64,000 bases of DNA, taken from Streptomyces sp. NBC_01235 (lineage in GTDB: Bacteria > Actinomycetota > Actinomycetes > Streptomycetales > Streptomycetaceae). The notes beneath the pieces are model-generated. The model was not told the origin of the DNA. It ran no database searches and worked only from the letters and a program-made list of their open reading frames with translations. Made by a program: the position numbers and the translations under genes. Every line of letters starts with the position of its first letter. The first letter of the stretch is position 1. Where the stretch lies: positions 10,664,001 to 10,728,000 of the forward strand of contig NZ_CP108513.1 in NCBI RefSeq assembly GCF_035989285.1, read 5' to 3'. Of the stretch, positions 25,290 to 35,599 are shown piece by piece.

Positions 25290-27642
25290 GTGGATGAGTG
25301 GCGTCTGTTCTGGACGGGTGCCGGCGGCACCCCGGATGGCGATCGAGACGATGTGCTGGGAGCGTGGGGCGACTTGGCCGAGCGGGAGCGGGCGCTCGGG
25401 ATCCGGCCCGGACAGCCGATCCTTCTCGCCCCGGACGGCCGCGTCGACCCGCGCCTGAGTGCGGTCTTCCGACATCGGGACTTTGCCCGGAAGGCCGAGG
25501 GGACCAAGGAGACGTACGCGCCGGACTACCGGCTGTTCTTCACCTACTTGTGGCGCCGCGGACTTCGCTGGGACGAGGCGACGGCGGACGTGCTGGAGGA
25601 CTGGGAGGACTGGCGGCTGCGTGGCGAGGGGAATCCGTCTCCCATCGGTGGGGCGAAGTGGGCGCGGGAGTTGGCCGCACTCGGGCTGTTCTACAAGATC
25701 GCCGTCAGGCGGGGCTTCATGCCAGCGTCCCCGGTACTCACGCACACGGTGACCACACCGGACGGCGGCACGGTTGAGGTGGCGTACCTAGCGCCGACGG
25801 ATGTCCGCAGCTCGCACGTGAAGTGGCTCTCCCCGCGCGGATACCAGCTGTGGCGGGACGTGGGCCTGGGCGGGATGCTGCCGAGCGGGCTGGAGAACGA
25901 GAGCTGGCCGGGGCGCAACGACGGACGGGATGTCGCGTTCGCGGACTTCACTCCAGTGGCCTGCGGCGGCGGGAGGTCGGGACACGCCACGGTCGGTAGG
26001 GACGTCCCGCTCGTTGACCCAGGCCCCGAGGTCTCCGTGGTGCCGGCGCCCCGGCTGCGGCCGGGTGTGCGCGATGACGAGGTCTCCCGCTTCGGTCACC
26101 TGCGGTGGGAGCTGGCCCATCTGCAGCACACGGACACGGCCAGCACCAAGGCGTTCTTGTGGTCCAACTTCCCCGGTTCGCTGCGGGATTCGTTCATGCG
26201 CGTCGCCTGGGCGTTGATCAACATCCCGACCCCTGAGGTGCTGCACGCCCGGCTCGGAGCCAGGTCGCGGTCGGTGGTCTCGGCCGGCTCGGTGATGACC
26301 GCGATGACCGGGTTCCGGAAGTTCGCCCGCTGGCTCGATGCCCAGGGCGTCGCGCGGCTCACTGACGTCGACCAGGAGATGCTGGAGAAGTACGCCGCGT
26401 ACCTGGGTGAGAAGGGCTTCACCGATGGGCACGACGAGCGGCAGCTGTTCGCCCTGACCCGGGTGTGGGCGTACGCGCCGCACCTTTTGCCCGAGGACCG
26501 GCTGGTGATGCCGCCGTGGGAGGACCCGGGCGCGGCCATCATCGACTTCCTCGGCGACGACTTCAGCAGGGAGCGCGGCGAAAACCGGGAGGTCGTCATC
26601 CACCCAGCCACCATGTCCCCGCTCCTGGTCTGGGCGCTGCGCATGGTCCTCAGTCGGCACTTCAAAGGCGTCACCGACGCGGACGGCAACACCCTGCCCA
26701 GAGGCGAGATCCGCCCGGAGCCCTGGACGGTCATCGAACTCGTCGACCGCGCCGTGAAGGTCCTTGAGCAACTCCACGACGACCGCCTGCTGTTCCCCCG
26801 ATCCCTGACCGTCCGCACCCTCCAGCCCACCCAGGCCGAGATTCGCGCGGAAGGGCTGAGCCCCAACCGGTTCACCGGGCGCATCAAGGCGTTCATCGAC
26901 TGGGCGAACGCGACCGCCACCCGGCTCGACCGGACCCACGAGCTGATTCCGGCGGACCCTCACGGACCGATCACGCTTCGCCGCCTGCGCCGCACCGTGG
27001 CCCGGTTCATCTACCGCCGCCCCGGCGGCCGCATCGCCCTCGGATTGCAGTACGGACATGTCGGAACCTCCCTGGCCGAGTCGTACGGCGGGCGCACCAA
27101 GGCCGACATGCTGGAGATCCTCGACTTCGAAAGGGCCCTGGCCCTGGCGGACGCCCTGGCGGAGGCCAGCGACCGGCTGTCCGCCGGCGAAAAAGGTCAG
27201 CGGGCCAGCTGCTGACCGCTACATCGCCGCCGCGGACGAGTTCGCCGCCCGGTACGCGGGCGCCTTCGCCACCAAGGGCCAGATGAAGGCGCTGCGGACC
27301 AACCCCGGCCTGCAGCTCTTCGAAGACCCGGAAGCGCTGCTGACCTGCAACCTCGATCCCTACAAGGTGTTGTGCGATCCCGACCTCGCCAAGGGCACGA
27401 AACCGTCCATGCGCACCCCGAGCTGGAACCGCTGCAACCCTGCCTGCGCGAACATCTCCCGCACCGACACCCACATCCAGCGGGCCCGCGAGCAGCTCGC
27501 CGGCCTCAACGCCGACTGCGCCGGCCCGCACCTGCCCCACCCGATACGGCGTCGGCTCGAGCTGTGCTGCGCCAGCCGAGAGAAGATCATTCAGACGCAT
27601 GAGGACGCAGCAGGGCGGACGGCCGACAGGGACAGCACATGA
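25290..27642 (+). pseudogene. Tyrosine-integrase chimera with a frameshift
   Basis: Residues 1-215 or so (from GTG 25290) resemble the start of one actinobacterial tyrosine integrase (YAPDYRLFFTYLWRRGLRW; WARELAALGLFYKIAVRRG). From about residue 225 the sequence changes to the large second integrase of Tn554-like modules (LRWELAHLQHTDTASTKAFL) and ends in a catalytic-type region (ITLRRLRRTVARFIYRR and LQYGHVGTSLAESYGG). The frame is lost in a run of five A near 27190. In the next frame the family continues (VSGPAADRYIAAADEFAARY, then many conserved Cys) to a stop at 27642. Probably a deletion fused two adjacent integrase genes, and a frameshift then broke the product. Confidence 0.6.
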
Positions 27643-28197
27643 CGACAGCCCAGGACAACGCACCGGCCTGCAGCGAGCAGGACCGCGGCAGCGCGGACCA
27701 CCCAACGGAGCCGGTCGCCGCAGGCATCGCCGAGACCGTGGGCCGGGTGCTCGCGATGGCCGCCGCCGCGGCGAGTCCGTCCCGCCCGGCGATACCGCCG
27801 AGATCGAGGCGATCACCGACGCGATGGTCCGTCTGCTGGTCGGCACTCCACTGCGCTCCGACGGGCAGCTGACCGTCAGTCGCTCGCCGAGGAAGCGGGC
27901 CTCAAGCGCAACAAACTCACCCACAAGCACACCGGGCTGAAGGACCTGTTCTACGCCCTGGTGTGGATGCAGGAAGCCCGGCCAAAGGTCGCCGACAACC
28001 TGAAGCAGAAGAACGACGAGCTGAAGCAGAAGCCCTCCCGCCTGCGCACCGAGCACGACCAGCTGCGCACGGACTTTCAGCAGCTGGTGCGGGTCGTACA
28101 CGTCCTGGAGGTTGAGAACCAGCAGCTGCGCGAGGCAGCTGGCAGCGATGGTGTCGTTCGAGTGCTGCCCGTCCAGCACCGGCCCTCGGATCGCTGA
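27639..28197 (+). pseudogene. DUF6262-type integrase accessory protein, frameshifted
   Basis: The ATG at 27639 overlaps the integrase end by 4 bp. The first 40 codons are followed, in changing frames, by EIEAITDAMVRLLVGTPLRS, then LAEEAGLKRNKLTHKHTGLK, DLFYALVWMQEARPKVADNL and a coiled coil (KQKNDELKQKPSRLRTEHDQ) to 28197. This is the third gene (TnpC-like, DUF6262) that accompanies paired tyrosine integrases. At least two frameshifts inactivate it. Confidence 0.6.
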
Positions 28198-28508
28198 CCC
28201 CTGATCGACCACATTCGCGCTCAGTGTGTGAGTGAGGGGCGCCGGTACCGCTCGGCCTCGTCGGCCAGGCTCCGCTGGTCGCGCGCGACCAGGATCAGGT
28301 CGCGGCCGACTCACGGCCGGTGCAGCCTCCCCGAGGAGCGGCGGCGAGCATCGGTCGATGATTTCATGAAGCCCGGCCGCGGTAGAGGATGTAGTGCGGA
28401 CCGAGGGCCTGTGGTCGATGACCGGAGAGTCATCTGACTGATGCTCCGGTGGTGAGCCGCTGCTGAGACTGGGGTTACTCACCTATACCGCCGGAGGTAC
28501 GCAGAGCC
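28198..28508. other. Intergenic region before the hydrolase gene
   Basis: No supported gene. A minus-strand scrap GRDLILVARDQRSLADEAER resembles the first part of a short-chain dehydrogenase but is only about 30 codons long. The last 40 bp hold the hydrolase leader. Confidence 0.4.
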
Positions 28509-29342
28509 ATGTCGAATCTGACAGTCGGCCGTGAGAACGGCCAGGACATCGAGATCTACTTCGAGGACCACGGGTCGGGGCGGCCGGTTGTGTTGATCCA
28601 CGGCTACCCGCTCGACGGGCGCTCGTGGGACAAGCAGGAACGCGCGCTGCTGGACGCCGGCTACCGGGTCGTCTCCTACGACCGCCGCGGGTTCGGCCAG
28701 TCCAGCAACACCACCGTCGGCTACGACTACGACACCTTCGCCGACGATCTCAAGGCGCTCCTCGATCACCTCGACCTGCACGATGTCGCCCTCGTCGGGT
28801 TCTCCATGGGCACAGGCGAGGTGGCCCGCTATCTGGGGCGCCACGGCTCGGAGCGAGTGAGCAAGGCGGTGCTGATGGCGACGGTCCCGCCGTTCCTGCT
28901 CAAGACCGACGACAACCCCCAGGGCGTCGACGGTGCGGTGTTCGAAGGCATCAAGGCCGCGATCGTCGAGGACCGCCCCGCGTACTTCAAGAACTTCCTC
29001 GACGACTTCTTCAACGTGGACGTCCTCAAGGGCACTCGGATCAGCGAGCAGGCGTGGCAGGCGGCGTTCGCGATGGCCCTGCAGGCGGGTCCGTTCGCCA
29101 CGTACGCCTGCGTCGACACCTGGCTCACCGACTTCCGCGAGGACGTCAGCAGGATCGACGTGCCGACGCTGCTCATCCACGGTGACGCAGACCGGATTCT
29201 GCCCTACTCCGCGACGGCGGCGCGGCTGCCCGGCCTGATCCCCGGCCTGACGGTCGTGACCGTCGAGGGCGGCCCGCACAACATCGCCTGGACTCACGCG
29301 GACGTCGTGAATCCGGCATTGCTCGACTTCCTCAAGGCATGA
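28509..29342 (+). CDS. Alpha/beta hydrolase, cofactor-free haloperoxidase/esterase type
   Basis: This 277-residue alpha/beta hydrolase is of the non-heme chloroperoxidase/arylesterase group. The oxyanion-hole segment VVLIHGYPLDGRSW, strand YDRRGFGQSS and nucleophile elbow GFSMG (Ser99) are typical. The catalytic Asp lies in IHGDADRILP and the His in GGPHNIAW. These enzymes hydrolyse esters and can make peracids; true halogenation is not their physiological role. CGGAGG precedes the ATG at 28509. It is a single gene; a co-directional oxidoreductase begins 490 bp downstream. Confidence 0.9.
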   Translation: MSNLTVGRENGQDIEIYFEDHGSGRPVVLIHGYPLDGRSWDKQERALLDAGYRVVSYDRRGFGQSSNTTVGYDYDTFADDLKALLDHLDLHDVALVGFSMGTGEVARYLGRHGSERVSKAVLMATVPPFLLKTDDNPQGVDGAVFEGIKAAIVEDRPAYFKNFLDDFFNVDVLKGTRISEQAWQAAFAMALQAGPFATYACVDTWLTDFREDVSRIDVPTLLIHGDADRILPYSATAARLPGLIPGLTVVTVEGGPHNIAWTHADVVNPALLDFLKA

Positions 29343-29831
29343 CCCGGACGGGTTCCTCATGGCCTGGTCCGGCCCCACCGGGCCGAGCCGGGCCAACCCT
29401 TGGATCGGAAGTCCGTGAAGCCCCGGGTGAGCACACCGTACCCCGTGCCCTTGCGGCTTCCCGGACCGCCGACCGAGCAAATGGATCTTGAAGGTGACAT
29501 GACGGGAACGCCGAAGGTGCCGCGCGTCGGCCTGCTTGTTCCGGTGAGGGGAAGGCGGCCTCGTCCGGATGCTCACATCCGCACCGGACGCCCCATCGGG
29601 CGCGCTCCGCCTCATGACCGGTCCCGAGGTTCCCGAGGACGCCCCGGTCGAACTCGCCTAAAGCCCATGGCGATGAGCCGGTGTGTTGTGCGGCTCATCG
29701 CTCCGTCCTTCGTAACGTGAGCGCGATACGGGACACCGCAGCCGACGCACGTGGCCCCCGGCCCTCTCGGCAGCCCTCTCCGATGCCCCGGCCCCTCCCC
29801 CCACCTGACAAGACAGGAATGAGGCGCAGTC
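29343..29831. other. Intergenic region without a supported gene
   Basis: No open frame with a domain or good start. It holds GC-rich short repeats just after the hydrolase stop and the leader of the oxidoreductase. Confidence 0.5.
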
Positions 29832-30815
29832 ATGCGCGCAGTGGTGCTACAAGAGTTCGACACCCCGCTGGTCCTCTGCGAGATCGAGAAGCCCAAGGTG
29901 GGCCCGGGCCAGGTGCTGGTCAAGGCCAAGGCCAGCGGCGTCAACCCGCTGGACGCCAAGATCCGGGCCGGCAGGGCTGCGCACGCCGAGCGCACGCTGC
30001 CGGCCGTCCTGGGCCTGGATCTGGCCGGCGTGGTCGAGGAGGTCGGCCCGGGCGTCGACGACTTCGCGCCCGGCGACGAGGTTTTCGGCATGACCGGTGG
30101 CGTGGGTGATGTGCAGGGCTCGCTTGCCGAGTACGCGGCCGTCGATGCCCGTCTGCTCGCGCGTAAACCGGCCGCCCTCACTCTGCGCGAGGCCGCGGCC
30201 CTGCCCCTGGTCGTCATCACGGCCTGGGAGGGTCTGGTCGACCGGGCGCAGGTCCACGCGGGGCAGAAGGTCCTCATCCACGGCGGAGCCGGCGGGATCG
30301 GCCACGTGGCCGTGCAGATCGCCCGTGCCCGCGGTGCTGAAGTCTTCGCCACCGCGTCGCCCTCGCGACTGGAGGTCGTCGAGCGCCTGGGGGCCGCCCC
30401 GATCGACTACACCACCACCGCGGTGGACGAGTACGTCGCCAAGCACACCGGCGGCGAGGGCTTTGACGTCATCTTCGACACCGTCGGCGGTCCCGTGCTC
30501 GACGCCTCCTTCGCGGCGGTACGCACCTACACGGGTCACGTCGTGAGCGCCCTGGGCTGGGGGACGCACAGCATCGCGCCCCTCTCCTTCCGCGGGGCGA
30601 CCTACTCGGGTGTCTTCACCCTGCTGCCCCTGCTGACCGGGCGCGGGCGGGAGCACCACGGAGAGATCATGCGCAAGGCGGCCGCCCTCGCCGACGCGGG
30701 GGCGCTCAAACCGCTGCTCGACCCCAGGCGCTTCGCACTCGCCGATGTGGCCGCCGCCCATGCGGCCGTGGAGAGCGGCGCCGCCCAAGGCAAGATCGTG
30801 ATCGACGTCGACTGA
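29832..30815 (+). CDS. NADP-dependent quinone-type oxidoreductase (MDR superfamily)
   Basis: This 327-residue zinc-free medium-chain reductase starts with MRAVVLQEFDTPLVLCEI, has the MDR segment SGVNPLDAKIRAG, and the nucleotide-binding loop VLIHGGAGGIGHVAVQIAR (about residues 146-164), which marks quinone oxidoreductase/enoyl-reductase-like members. The strand DVIFDTVGGPVLD and the C-terminal GKIVIDV are family-typical. It reduces an activated double bond or quinone with NADPH; the substrate is unknown. GAGGCG precedes the ATG at 29832. The gene is convergent with the large LuxR-type regulator, 198 bp away. Confidence 0.9.
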   Translation: MRAVVLQEFDTPLVLCEIEKPKVGPGQVLVKAKASGVNPLDAKIRAGRAAHAERTLPAVLGLDLAGVVEEVGPGVDDFAPGDEVFGMTGGVGDVQGSLAEYAAVDARLLARKPAALTLREAAALPLVVITAWEGLVDRAQVHAGQKVLIHGGAGGIGHVAVQIARARGAEVFATASPSRLEVVERLGAAPIDYTTTAVDEYVAKHTGGEGFDVIFDTVGGPVLDASFAAVRTYTGHVVSALGWGTHSIAPLSFRGATYSGVFTLLPLLTGRGREHHGEIMRKAAALADAGALKPLLDPRRFALADVAAAHAAVESGAAQGKIVIDVD

Positions 30816-31013
30816 CGCCCTGTCATGCACCCCCGTCGGTCGAGCCGGTCGCCGCGGCCATCCAGGTGTGGCTGGCCGTCCCCCTCATGCCCAGCGGCCA
30901 GGACCGCCGGGACCAGCTTGACCTGGTCTCCTTTCATGCCCCGATGACGGCGTAGTGCGGCGACGTTGTCCACCGTGCCGAGCAGGGCGGCGAGACCGTG
31001 CTCTGGGCGGCGG

Positions 31014-33788
31014 CTAAGGACCGTCCTCCTCGTCGCCCAGGTCGGTCAGCGCGTCGCGGAGTGCGGCGCGCGAGCTGATGCCGAGCTTCGGGAACACGCG
31101 GTACAGGTGCGCGCCGACGGTCCGCGGCGACAGCAGCAGATGCTCGCCGACCTGCCGGTTGGTCAGGCCGGTCGCCGCGAGGTGGGCGATCTGCCGTTCC
31201 TGGGGTGTGAGCACCGCTCCCGGTCCCGCAGCGCCCTTGCGTCGGCGTCTGCCGGTGGCGCGCAACGCGGCCTCGGCCCGCTCGGCCCACGGGGTCGTGC
31301 CGAGGCTGGTGAACAGCTTCCCGGCGCGTTCCAGATGAGGGCGGGCGGCGCGCATCGCGCGGTTCCTGCGCAGGCGCTCGCCGTAGGCGAGTTCGAGGCG
31401 GGCCAGCGGGAACGGCCATCGCACCGACCCCGGATCGGCGACCAGCGGATCGAAGAGATCGGGATAGACGTCGTCGTCCGCCACCAGGGCGGCGGAAGCG
31501 TCGCACAGGAAGCGCAGCCGTGGGGCGATGCCGGCCAGTTTCGCCTCGGCCGCGGCACGCACGTGGGCGCGTGCCTCCTCCACATGCCCGCTGCGCACGG
31601 CCGCCTCGACGGCATCCATGATCGTCCAGACCGTGACCTGCTCGTGCGACGGGAAGGTGCCCAGCGGGCAGATCGACGTGTAGTGCTCGTACGCGTCCTG
31701 GTAGCGCGCCTGGGTGAGCGCTGCCAGGCCCTCGATGTTGGCCGTGAAGGTCCGCACGGCCAGGGCGTTGCGTGGGATCGCCCACTGGTGCATCCGGACG
31801 CGGGCACGGGCGATGTACTCGATGTCGGCCCGGGCGGCGGCGAGCAGCATTCGGGGGTTCTGTGCTCCCCACATCAGCAGGTCGTAGCCGTTCTCCTCGC
31901 ACAGGGCGATGCCCTCGTCGGCGAGGGCGCCCGCGTCCTGCCAGCGGCCTTCGTGGAAGGCGCTGGCGGCCAGCATGATCAGGGCTTGGACGGCGAGCGC
32001 GACGGCGCCTCCGGCCCGGCCCTCGGCGGCCGTGCGCTCCAGCGCACGGCGGGGGAACCGGTCGACGTAGTGGCCCGCGAGGGCGACCATGACGACACGT
32101 ACCGGATTGCTCTCGCCGTCCAGGTCCGCGACCAGCGCGTCCAGTTCGCGCAGTTGCTCCGGCGTGGACCGCACCGGGTCGGCGAACGTCGCCGCCGCGA
32201 GCCGGAACGATGCCGTGAGCAGCGGTGCCAGCCGGGCGACGGCGTCGTCGAACGGCCTCCACAGCTCCTGCCGCCCGCCGAAGGTGCAGATCATCATCAG
32301 CGTGCCCAGCGCCTCCTCCAGGGCTTCGGCGCTGTGCGGATCGGGCTCGGTATGGGTGACGGCGCCGACGAGCAGCTTGTGAGCGGTGTCGATGTCGCCC
32401 TCGCTGTTGAGCAGGTGCGCCGCCGCGGCGGTCGACGCCTGCAGCGTGTTCGTCACCGCCGGGTCTGCCGCCCGGGCCCGGTGGAGGAGGGCGCGGGCGC
32501 CGTCGAGTGTGCCGGCGATGTTGGCCCCGATGTAGGAGGCCCGGGCGAGTCGGCGGGCCCGCTCGGCCGGGTCGAGGGTCAGGTCGGCGGCGCGCAGCAG
32601 AAGCGATACCGCCTGCACCGTGTCGCCGCGTTCGAGTGTGGTGAGCGCGACTTCGACGAGTCGATTCGCGATGGTGTCGTCGGGCCCCAGGGCCGACTCG
32701 GCGAGGTGGAGTGCCTGGACGTCCGGGTCCGCCGTCAGCTGCGCGAGCCGGTGGTGGGCGGCCCGGCGCTCGGGCGCGGTGGCCAGGTCCACGACCGCGG
32801 ACCGGATGAGCGGGTGCGCGAAGCGAAGCCGATCGGCCCGCCGGTCCACGAAGACCAGTTCGCTTGCCTCGGCCGGAACGAGATCGCTCGCAGAGCCGGC
32901 GATGACCTTCATCAGGCGCGTGCCGTCTTCGCCGCCCAGCGCGGCGAGCAGCAGCAGCCGGCGGGTCGGCTCGGGCAGCCCGGAGACCCGGCTGTCGAAC
33001 AGCCACCTCAGCCGGGCGCTCAGTGGCAGGGTGGACGGAAGGAAGTCGGCTCCGGTCTCCTGCGCCGCGGTCAGAGCCCGGGGCAACTCGATAAGGGCCA
33101 GGGGATTGCCGTCGGCCTCGGCGAGGATCCGGTGCCGGACCGACGAGTGCAGATTCGGATGGTGATGACGAAGCAGGCTGAGGGCGGCGTCCTCCTCCAG
33201 CGGCGCCAATGCCAGTTCCGGCGCCGACTCGCGGTCGAAGAAGCTCTCATGCCCGGTGCGCTGCGACAGCAGCAGGCCGACCCGGAGCCCGCCGAGCCGA
33301 CGGGCGACCAGGCTGAGGACCGCGACGCTCGCGCGGTCGACCCACTGCAGGTCGTCGACCACCAGTACCAGCGGCGTCGTCGATGCGAGGTGAGCCAACC
33401 AGGCGAGCAGCGCACTGGTCAGCATCAGGCGGCCGGGAGGTTCTCCCCGTTCGAAACCGAGCGCGGTCGCCAGCGCGGCGCGGTGCACCTCGGGCAGCTC
33501 CGGCAGGCTGCCCGCAGCGGGCAGCAGGAGCTGATGGAGCCCGGCGAAGCCAAGCTCGGTCTCGTACTCGGAGCCTGAGGCCCGGAGCACGCGGACGCCC
33601 ATGGAACCGGCCTGTCGCATGGCCGCGTTGAGCAGTTCCGTCTTCCCGATGCCCGGCTGGCCGGTGACCAGCTGCGCGCCGCCGTCCCGGACGGCGGTCT
33701 CCAGGAACGAGGTGAGGGCCGCCGCCTCTCGTTCCCGCCCCACGACGGAGACATGACTCGCGTCGGAGCGGGACTCGTGTGCAGCCAC
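31014..33788 (-). CDS. LuxR-family large ATP-binding regulator (LAL)
   Basis: This 924-residue regulator has an N-terminal AAA-type ATPase (Walker A TGQPGIGKTELL at residues 42-53; Walker B LVLVVDDLQWVD near residue 140), a long helical TPR-like middle, and a C-terminal LuxR helix-turn-helix. That motif reads LTPQERQIAHLAATGLTNRQ followed by VGEHLLLSPRTVGAHLYRVF, in the last 65 residues. The length fits the LAL family. Many LALs activate nearby secondary-metabolite or sugar genes when bound to a ligand. The GTG at 33788 is preferred because GGAAGGAG lies just upstream; the frame extends 39 codons further without homology. It is convergent with the oxidoreductase; no obvious target operon adjoins it. 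Confidence 0.92.
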   Translation of the reverse strand: MAAHESRSDASHVSVVGREREAAALTSFLETAVRDGGAQLVTGQPGIGKTELLNAAMRQAGSMGVRVLRASGSEYETELGFAGLHQLLLPAAGSLPELPEVHRAALATALGFERGEPPGRLMLTSALLAWLAHLASTTPLVLVVDDLQWVDRASVAVLSLVARRLGGLRVGLLLSQRTGHESFFDRESAPELALAPLEEDAALSLLRHHHPNLHSSVRHRILAEADGNPLALIELPRALTAAQETGADFLPSTLPLSARLRWLFDSRVSGLPEPTRRLLLLAALGGEDGTRLMKVIAGSASDLVPAEASELVFVDRRADRLRFAHPLIRSAVVDLATAPERRAAHHRLAQLTADPDVQALHLAESALGPDDTIANRLVEVALTTLERGDTVQAVSLLLRAADLTLDPAERARRLARASYIGANIAGTLDGARALLHRARAADPAVTNTLQASTAAAAHLLNSEGDIDTAHKLLVGAVTHTEPDPHSAEALEEALGTLMMICTFGGRQELWRPFDDAVARLAPLLTASFRLAAATFADPVRSTPEQLRELDALVADLDGESNPVRVVMVALAGHYVDRFPRRALERTAAEGRAGGAVALAVQALIMLAASAFHEGRWQDAGALADEGIALCEENGYDLLMWGAQNPRMLLAAARADIEYIARARVRMHQWAIPRNALAVRTFTANIEGLAALTQARYQDAYEHYTSICPLGTFPSHEQVTVWTIMDAVEAAVRSGHVEEARAHVRAAAEAKLAGIAPRLRFLCDASAALVADDDVYPDLFDPLVADPGSVRWPFPLARLELAYGERLRRNRAMRAARPHLERAGKLFTSLGTTPWAERAEAALRATGRRRRKGAAGPGAVLTPQERQIAHLAATGLTNRQVGEHLLLSPRTVGAHLYRVFPKLGISSRAALRDALTDLGDEEDGP

Positions 33789-34370
33789 GACGCTCCTTCC
33801 GCATGGTCCGAACACGGTCCCGGCGCGCAGTTTGAGCGTGCGACCCGAGAAGACGGGAACCTGGCCGCTGTCAGCGTATAGGAACCCCTGGCGGCACGAT
33901 CTCAAGCACGGTCGATCTCGCTCGGAACCATCGGCCCGAGCGAGCGGAGCCAGGAGGTCGACAGGGTGCTGACCAGCCGAAACCGATCAGAGCAGTGACC
34001 GAGGGGCCTCCTGGCCAGGTGGTGCGGGTGGCTCGGAAACCGGTCGAGTCCTCATTCCACATTCCACAAACGCCCGCCCCGGCGAGTGGCCCGGGTCGGC
34101 AGGACCGGCCGTGTCGGCCCTGTGGTCCCGGAGGCGACTCCTCGACGCGGACACGGCACGGAGTTCTGATCGCACTGGTCCGGGTCGCATGAACCCGCCG
34201 TCGCCGGTCCCACGGGACGGGCTTCGAGCCACCACCGGGACGAGGGGATGAAGTGGTCATTCGACTGATGCTGCGCCGCGCACGCCCAGGGACGCTGGTC
34301 CTGTACGGCGAGACGGCTCTCGCTGATGCCCCGGTAGGACACCCTGCCCCGACGGCTGCATGCGGTGCGG
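33789..34370. other. Region without a supported gene
   Basis: Overlapping open frames on both strands show no recognisable domain. The part next to 33788 must contain the LAL promoter. Confidence 0.4.
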
Positions 34371-34379
34371 GACCGGGCG

Positions 34380-34650
34380 GTGGCCCTGGACGTCGGGGCG
34401 CGGTTGAGGGCGCAGGCGATGGCGTCGACGAGGTCTCCCGCATTGGCGAGGGCGACGGTCTTGAAGGCGTGTACGCGGCCGTAGGTGACCTCGCGTTCGA
34501 GGCTGAGGGTCACATGAGTCAACAGGTCGCAGAAGAGCGGGCGTTCGACGAGGGAGGCTGTCACGGTGCGGGCCGGCTCGTCCGGTGTGACTCCCGTGTG
34601 GTCGGTGAGCCGCGCGGCGATGTCGTGTGACCAGTCGCGGTATCCCAGTC
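34380..34650 (-). pseudogene. TetR-type regulator, C-terminal fragment
   Basis: The minus strand reads ERPLFCDLLTHVTLSLEREV then TYGRVHAFKTVALANAGDLV, a ligand-binding-domain stretch common in Streptomyces TetR proteins. Neither the N-terminal helix-turn-helix nor the C-terminal end is present. Confidence 0.55.
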
Positions 34651-34688
34651 TGCGCCGCAGGGAATGCCGCCCGCTGGTCCGCCGGGCC

Positions 34689-35501
34689 TTATCGAGGGCA
34701 GTGGATCGACGGACTGTCCCCGCGCAGAGTCTCCACCAGCCGCGCGTGCAGTCCCACCGGTGCCGTGAGGAAGCTGTCGGATCTCGTGGTCCAGGGACGG
34801 CCATCGGCGTCCGTGACCAGGGCGCCCACCTCGCGGGCCACCAGCGCGCCCGGCAGGAGATTGGCGGCGTCGCGGCCGAACTGCCAGAAGGCGTCGAGGC
34901 GTCCGGCCGCTGTATCGGCGATCTGCCACGAGGTGGGACCCAGATTGCGTACGGCACCCACGTACGGCAGCACGGCGGCGAGCGACCGTCCGGCCTCCTT
35001 GGCGGCCTCGGGCTGCCGGGTGATGAACGGGGGATGGCTGGTTGCCACGATGGCGACGGCCGGGTCGGTCTTGGCCGACGGCGTGATCGGCCGCCCGTTG
35101 CGGGTGGCGCCGGCTCCGAGGGCGGCGAGGTAGGTCTCTCCCAGCAACGGCGCGTGCAGGGCGGCCGCCACAGGCTCGCTGTCCCGGACCAGCGCCAGGC
35201 TCACGCAGAACTGCGGCAGGTCCTGCAGGAACTGCACCGCGCCGTCCACGACGTCGACGACCCACAGCTCGCCGTCGGGCAGTACGGCGAGGCCGTCCAG
35301 TTCGTCCGCCCAGGCGACGCCGGGCCGCAGTGCGTCCAGATGCTGCCGCATCACGGCGGCCGTCGGCGCCTCCAACGCCCCATAACTGGCGGCCAGTTCG
35401 TCGAGGGAGGTGACAGGCGCCGGGCGTGGGGTGGCCAGCAGCAGCTCACCCACCTCCTGCGCGGCGGCGGCCATGGGCGCGAGCAGGTTCTCGTAGGTCA
35501 T
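34689..35501 (-). CDS. Inositol-monophosphatase-like protein with altered metal motif
   Basis: This 270-residue protein has the fold signature of the IMPase/FBPase family, which removes phosphate from small molecules with Mg ions. The order of segments is kept, but the key motifs are degenerate. The usual D-P-I/L-D-G-T is VDVVDGA (82-88), the Glu-Glu segment reads AWADELDG (64-70 region), and the C-terminal W-D-x-A-A-G is WQFGRDAANLLPG. Asp83 and Asp86 remain, so activity is possible but uncertain. GGAG precedes the ATG at 35501. It is divergent from an Lrp-type regulator 98 bp away, which probably controls it. Confidence 0.75.
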   Translation of the reverse strand: MTYENLLAPMAAAAQEVGELLLATPRPAPVTSLDELAASYGALEAPTAAVMRQHLDALRPGVAWADELDGLAVLPDGELWVVDVVDGAVQFLQDLPQFCVSLALVRDSEPVAAALHAPLLGETYLAALGAGATRNGRPITPSAKTDPAVAIVATSHPPFITRQPEAAKEAGRSLAAVLPYVGAVRNLGPTSWQIADTAAGRLDAFWQFGRDAANLLPGALVAREVGALVTDADGRPWTTRSDSFLTAPVGLHARLVETLRGDSPSIHCPR

Positions 35502-35599
35502 CTTCGGCTCCAGTGCGTGAATCGGTCGACACGTCGATCATCCGTCGCGCCGGCGCCGTACATCCCTCCAGAGTGTCTGCGTGAGCGATACTGCCACTC

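Noticed and set aside
28509..29342. Halogenating enzyme linked to the chlorinated peptide cluster
   Set aside because: Cofactor-free haloperoxidases are esterase-like and not used for biosynthetic chlorination. It lies over 10 kb away with unrelated genes between.
30830..30975. Small minus-strand gene after the oxidoreductase
   Set aside because: The frame (MKGDQVKLVPAVLAAGHEG) looks protein-like for about 30 codons but then runs antisense into the oxidoreductase gene and has no clear family.
30966..33578. 870-codon plus-strand frame
   Set aside because: It is antisense to the LuxR-type regulator, whose ATPase and helix-turn-helix motifs are clear. The frame has no domain.
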